This document shows positions 61,841 through 64,000 of a DNA stretch of 64,000 nucleotides, in pieces (within the stretch, counting starts at the first letter, position 1; every line of letters starts with the position of its first letter). The notes under the pieces are model-generated. The model was not told the DNA's origin and did not search any database. It saw only the letters and a list, made by a program, of their open reading frames with translations. Origin of the DNA: Chryseobacterium edaphi. Lineage in GTDB: Bacteria; Bacteroidota; Bacteroidia; Flavobacteriales; Weeksellaceae. The stretch is taken from NCBI RefSeq assembly GCF_025628985.1, contig NZ_JAOTEM010000001.1, positions 1,116,001-1,180,000 on the forward strand. The letters are read 5' to 3'. Position numbers and translations under genes: made by a program.

Positions 61841-63325
61841 TTTAACCCTTTCATACAAATTATAATCAGTTCCGGAAGGTTTCAGTTTGTAGATTTTCTC
61901 CAGAATTTTGTTATCACTTTGAAGGTGATTTTTTATTCTGAATTCATTCAATAATTTGTAATGAGCTTTGTAATAAAGACCGTCTTTTCCTTCAAATAAA
62001 CTATTGTAGGATAACAAATATTTCGGTTTTCTTTTTTTTACAGTATTCACCCAATAATTGGGTTTATCTTTTTTGATTTCGTCCTGAATTTGTTTATCAA
62101 CTAAGCCAACTTCATCGATTGCTTTTAAACCTGAAAAATAAGGAATATAACCAGCTGGTTCGAGCAAAATCCATTGTTTTTTGTCTTTTTCGTAATTATT
62201 CAGAAACAATCCAATTGTTCTTCTGTAATTCCATTCTCCGTTTCCTGTTGCAATAGAATGAATAGTTTGGAACGCCAACATCGGTAAAATATAAACAATA
62301 ATTAATGCTGAAAGCCACCAGTTTCTTTTTACTTTTTGCTCTATTACAAATATTAAAACCGGAATGAAAAGTAAAATTTGAGGAACCCAATAATACCAAT
62401 CGAAAAGGCTTTTTTGGGAAAGAAAAATAATCTGTTTTGTCCATGCAAAAAGGAAAATAATCCAAAGAAAATAATTTCTTTTTTCTCTCTGTCGAATAAG
62501 GAAAATAAAACACAGCAATTCAAAAATGGCAATAATAATGGTAAACGGATTGAAGTCTCCCGGAAGTTTCAGCATTCCCCAGAAGTTACCATAGTTTAAC
62601 CTAAAATATTCGAAATCCTGACTTAAAGTATAAACTCTGTCGTAAGCCAATTTTTTAGCAACAATCGTATTATTTACCAATTCACCAAAGTAAAACCAAT
62701 TAAAAGCTAATGCTGCGGAAACACCTAAAATTCCACCTAAAACATAAAACCATTTTATTTTTTTATTCCAGAAGACATCGACTAAAAATACAATTCCGAG
62801 AAAAATAACCGTATCGATTCTTGTAAATAAAATCAAAACAGGAAGCACAATCAATGCCCATTTTTTCTCTTTTTTAAAACCATAATAAAGTAAAGCCATT
62901 TCGAGGAAAAACAAAATTCCATACTCCATTCCAAGGATTGAAATTTTTATGGAAGGCGGTAATAGTCCGAACAGAAAAATAAAAATTGCTTTATGCCACG
63001 GATTTTTTAATAATAAATGAGAAAGGAATAAACTACCAATGGTGAAAAGGATGGTATTGGTAACCAAAAGTGGTTCGATAAAATTTTCTTTTCCGAAAAT
63101 CAAATTAAAAAAATAAGAAACAAAAACATACAAATGCGTTGTAGAAGCAGAAATTTTGGTATCACCATTAAAACCAATCACTCCATAATCCAACAAATTC
63201 TGGGCAACACGCCAAGTGATGAAAGCATCTTCCTGAATGTGATGCGTCAGTAGAAAATAGAGTTTTGCAATTACTGCAAATATTACAGCATATAATGGAA
63301 GATTTTTGTTTGTGTTCTCGGCCAT
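61838..63325 (-). CDS. Polytopic membrane glycosyltransferase-like protein (GT-C type)
   Basis: The start at 63325 (MAENTNKNLPLYAVIFAVIAK) gives 495 residues with about ten TM helices. The first periplasmic loop has the acidic pair QEDAFITWRVAQNLLDYGV and FNGDTKISASTTHLYVFV, the arrangement of GT-C glycosyltransferases that use polyprenyl-linked sugars (DDAFI...GN...STTHLY style). A soluble C-terminus of about 120 residues follows (LLEPAGYIPYFSGLKAIDEVG). The donor and target are unknown; an envelope glycan is likely. The upstream frame to 63376 runs into a terminator and is rejected. Confidence 0.78.
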   Translation of the reverse strand: MAENTNKNLPLYAVIFAVIAKLYFLLTHHIQEDAFITWRVAQNLLDYGVIGFNGDTKISASTTHLYVFVSYFFNLIFGKENFIEPLLVTNTILFTIGSLFLSHLLLKNPWHKAIFIFLFGLLPPSIKISILGMEYGILFFLEMALLYYGFKKEKKWALIVLPVLILFTRIDTVIFLGIVFLVDVFWNKKIKWFYVLGGILGVSAALAFNWFYFGELVNNTIVAKKLAYDRVYTLSQDFEYFRLNYGNFWGMLKLPGDFNPFTIIIAIFELLCFIFLIRQREKRNYFLWIIFLFAWTKQIIFLSQKSLFDWYYWVPQILLFIPVLIFVIEQKVKRNWWLSALIIVYILPMLAFQTIHSIATGNGEWNYRRTIGLFLNNYEKDKKQWILLEPAGYIPYFSGLKAIDEVGLVDKQIQDEIKKDKPNYWVNTVKKRKPKYLLSYNSLFEGKDGLYYKAHYKLLNEFRIKNHLQSDNKILEKIYKLKPSGTDYNLYERVK

Positions 63326-63380
63326 TGCGTTTTTTTGATGCACAAATATAATCCTATTATTCTTGAATATCAACATAAAA

Positions 63381-63404
63381 AAAACGGAACCGAAGTTCCG
63401 TTTT
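63381..63404 (-). terminator. Rho-independent terminator with UUCG tetraloop
   Basis: On the minus strand AAAACGGAAC / GTTCCGTTTT is closed by C(TTCG)G and followed by T-run; ends the DUF2723 gene. Confidence 0.9.
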
Positions 63405-63423
63405 AAGTATTTGAAATAAATTT

Positions 63424-64000
63424 CTACTGTGTTGCTTTGATGATCGAATTGGTAATCTGATCTTCTTTTTCTTTCGAATAAGTTGAATCAAAAGGTTCCA
63501 TTACATCAAATAAATACTGATAAAAAGGAGTGATTTTTTGTACGTTTTCAGATTCTTTCATCGCTTTTTCTTTGCCCATCTGCTGAAGATCTTTAATGAA
63601 AACATTGAATTTCTTATCAATTGGCTCAATAGATTTCACTAAATAAGCATAAGCTTTTTGATCTTGACCGATTTTCTTGTAAGCATCTGTAACAGCAGAA
63701 ACTACAAGAGAATATTCCATTGGTTTTGATCTCATCTGTCTACCAACAAATCTTTGGTCAGCTTTACTTAAATTCAGATAATAATCATACTCTTCGAAAA
63801 TTCCTTTTTTAAGAATTTCAGCTAATTTTAATGCTTTTTGTTCCTGACCTGCAACGATATAACCATAAACCATTGAACTCAAAGAACGTGGATCATTATA
63901 TTTCTCTGCAGGAATTTCTTTTGAAGCTAAATCTAAGATCTCTAAAGCTTTACCTTTTTGTCCGGATAATGCCAAAGCTGCCGCAGCTCTGCTTGCAGAA
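63424..64000 (-). CDS. DUF2723-family (GT117) membrane protein, C-terminal part, partial
   Basis: The frame runs out of the window at 64000 and gives about 191 residues of the C-terminus. It is a TPR-like helical domain (KGKALEILDLASKEIPAEKY, SSMVYGYIVAGQEQKALKLA, EYDYYLNLSKADQRFVGRQM) as found behind the membrane part of Bacteroidetes DUF2723 proteins. These are polytopic, GT-C-related enzymes proposed to O-mannosylate or glycosylate exported proteins. Adjacent to the GT-C-like gene at 61838, suggesting an envelope glycosylation locus. The call is from the tail only. Confidence 0.7.
   Translation of the reverse strand, partial: SASRAAAALALSGQKGKALEILDLASKEIPAEKYNDPRSLSSMVYGYIVAGQEQKALKLAEILKKGIFEEYDYYLNLSKADQRFVGRQMRSKPMEYSLVVSAVTDAYKKIGQDQKAYAYLVKSIEPIDKKFNVFIKDLQQMGKEKAMKESENVQKITPFYQYLFDVMEPFDSTYSKEKEDQITNSIIKATQ

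Overview
The window is AT-rich DNA from a flavobacterium, most likely Chryseobacterium or a close relative. The evidence is a short RpoD-type sigma factor, Bacteroidetes-type promoter boxes (TAnnTTTG) in front of many genes, a protein with a C-terminal type IX secretion tail, Bacteroidetes-type type VI secretion genes (TssN with TssK and TssG), a TonB-dependent receptor, and many short intergenic rho-independent hairpins. The genus is an inference from protein style, not from a search. No rRNA, tRNA, CRISPR array, transposase or prophage was recognised.

Layout. 1-5.5 kb: a partial Old Yellow Enzyme divergent from an HxlR regulator, an M19 dipeptidase, a chloramphenicol-acetyltransferase-like protein, and a Nudix-type regulator divergent from a FucP-like sugar transporter. 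5.5-7.5 kb: a compact two-gene anti-phage CBASS operon, a CD-NTase followed by a TIR-STING effector. 7.6-8.6 kb: a divergent Bacteroidetes-specific gene behind a promoter flanked by palindromes. 8.7-40.3 kb: an accessory stretch with eight AraC-type regulators (one frameshifted), interleaved with short-chain dehydrogenases, an FAD hydroxylase, an NAD-dependent epimerase-like protein, quinone-reductase-like flavodoxins, an aldo/keto reductase, alpha/beta hydrolases, VOC proteins, a class C-like serine hydrolase and a class A beta-lactamase. It also carries a DsbA/FrnE protein, a nucleosidase, a MutS-like ATPase and a UvrD-type helicase. 40.4-46.0 kb: a two-component system with an LtaS-like sulfatase-fold membrane enzyme, an HD protein and a PAP2 phosphatase. 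46-49 kb: a gene-poor AT-rich gap, a lipoprotein, threonine aldolase and a DtxR/MntR regulator. 49.1-52.2 kb: an isolated tssG-tssN-tssK cassette. 52.4-64 kb: S1/P1 nuclease, rpoD, an unknown gene coupled to an FAD monooxygenase, a T9SS-exported protein, DUF3347, a TonB receptor, kdsA, DUF1697, and two envelope glycosyltransferase-type membrane proteins, the last one cut by the window edge.

The strongest undescribed signal is regulatory. Six promoters in the AraC-rich stretch share one geometry. Two direct half-sites (core TTTnGG[AC][AT]AC) lie 21 bp apart in five cases and 20 bp in a decayed one. The inner half-site lies exactly 29 bp upstream of a weakened -7 box ([CG]A[AC]CTTTG) in all six. 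This is the layout expected of AraC-family activators. It links an alpha/beta hydrolase, two SDR loci, the FAD hydroxylase, the epimerase-like protein and a SnoaL-like protein into one putative regulon. A seventh promoter (SDR at 33.3 kb) has a different 21-bp direct repeat.

The same stretch is decaying. It holds an SDR/AraC deletion scar that keeps its promoter, an AraC gene with a poly-A frameshift, a flavodoxin copy with an amber stop, an SDR with an opal stop, a frameshifted hydrolase and a lipoprotein whose natural start is out of frame. The frameshifts lie in A/T runs and could be sequencing errors; the two nonsense codons are harder to explain that way.
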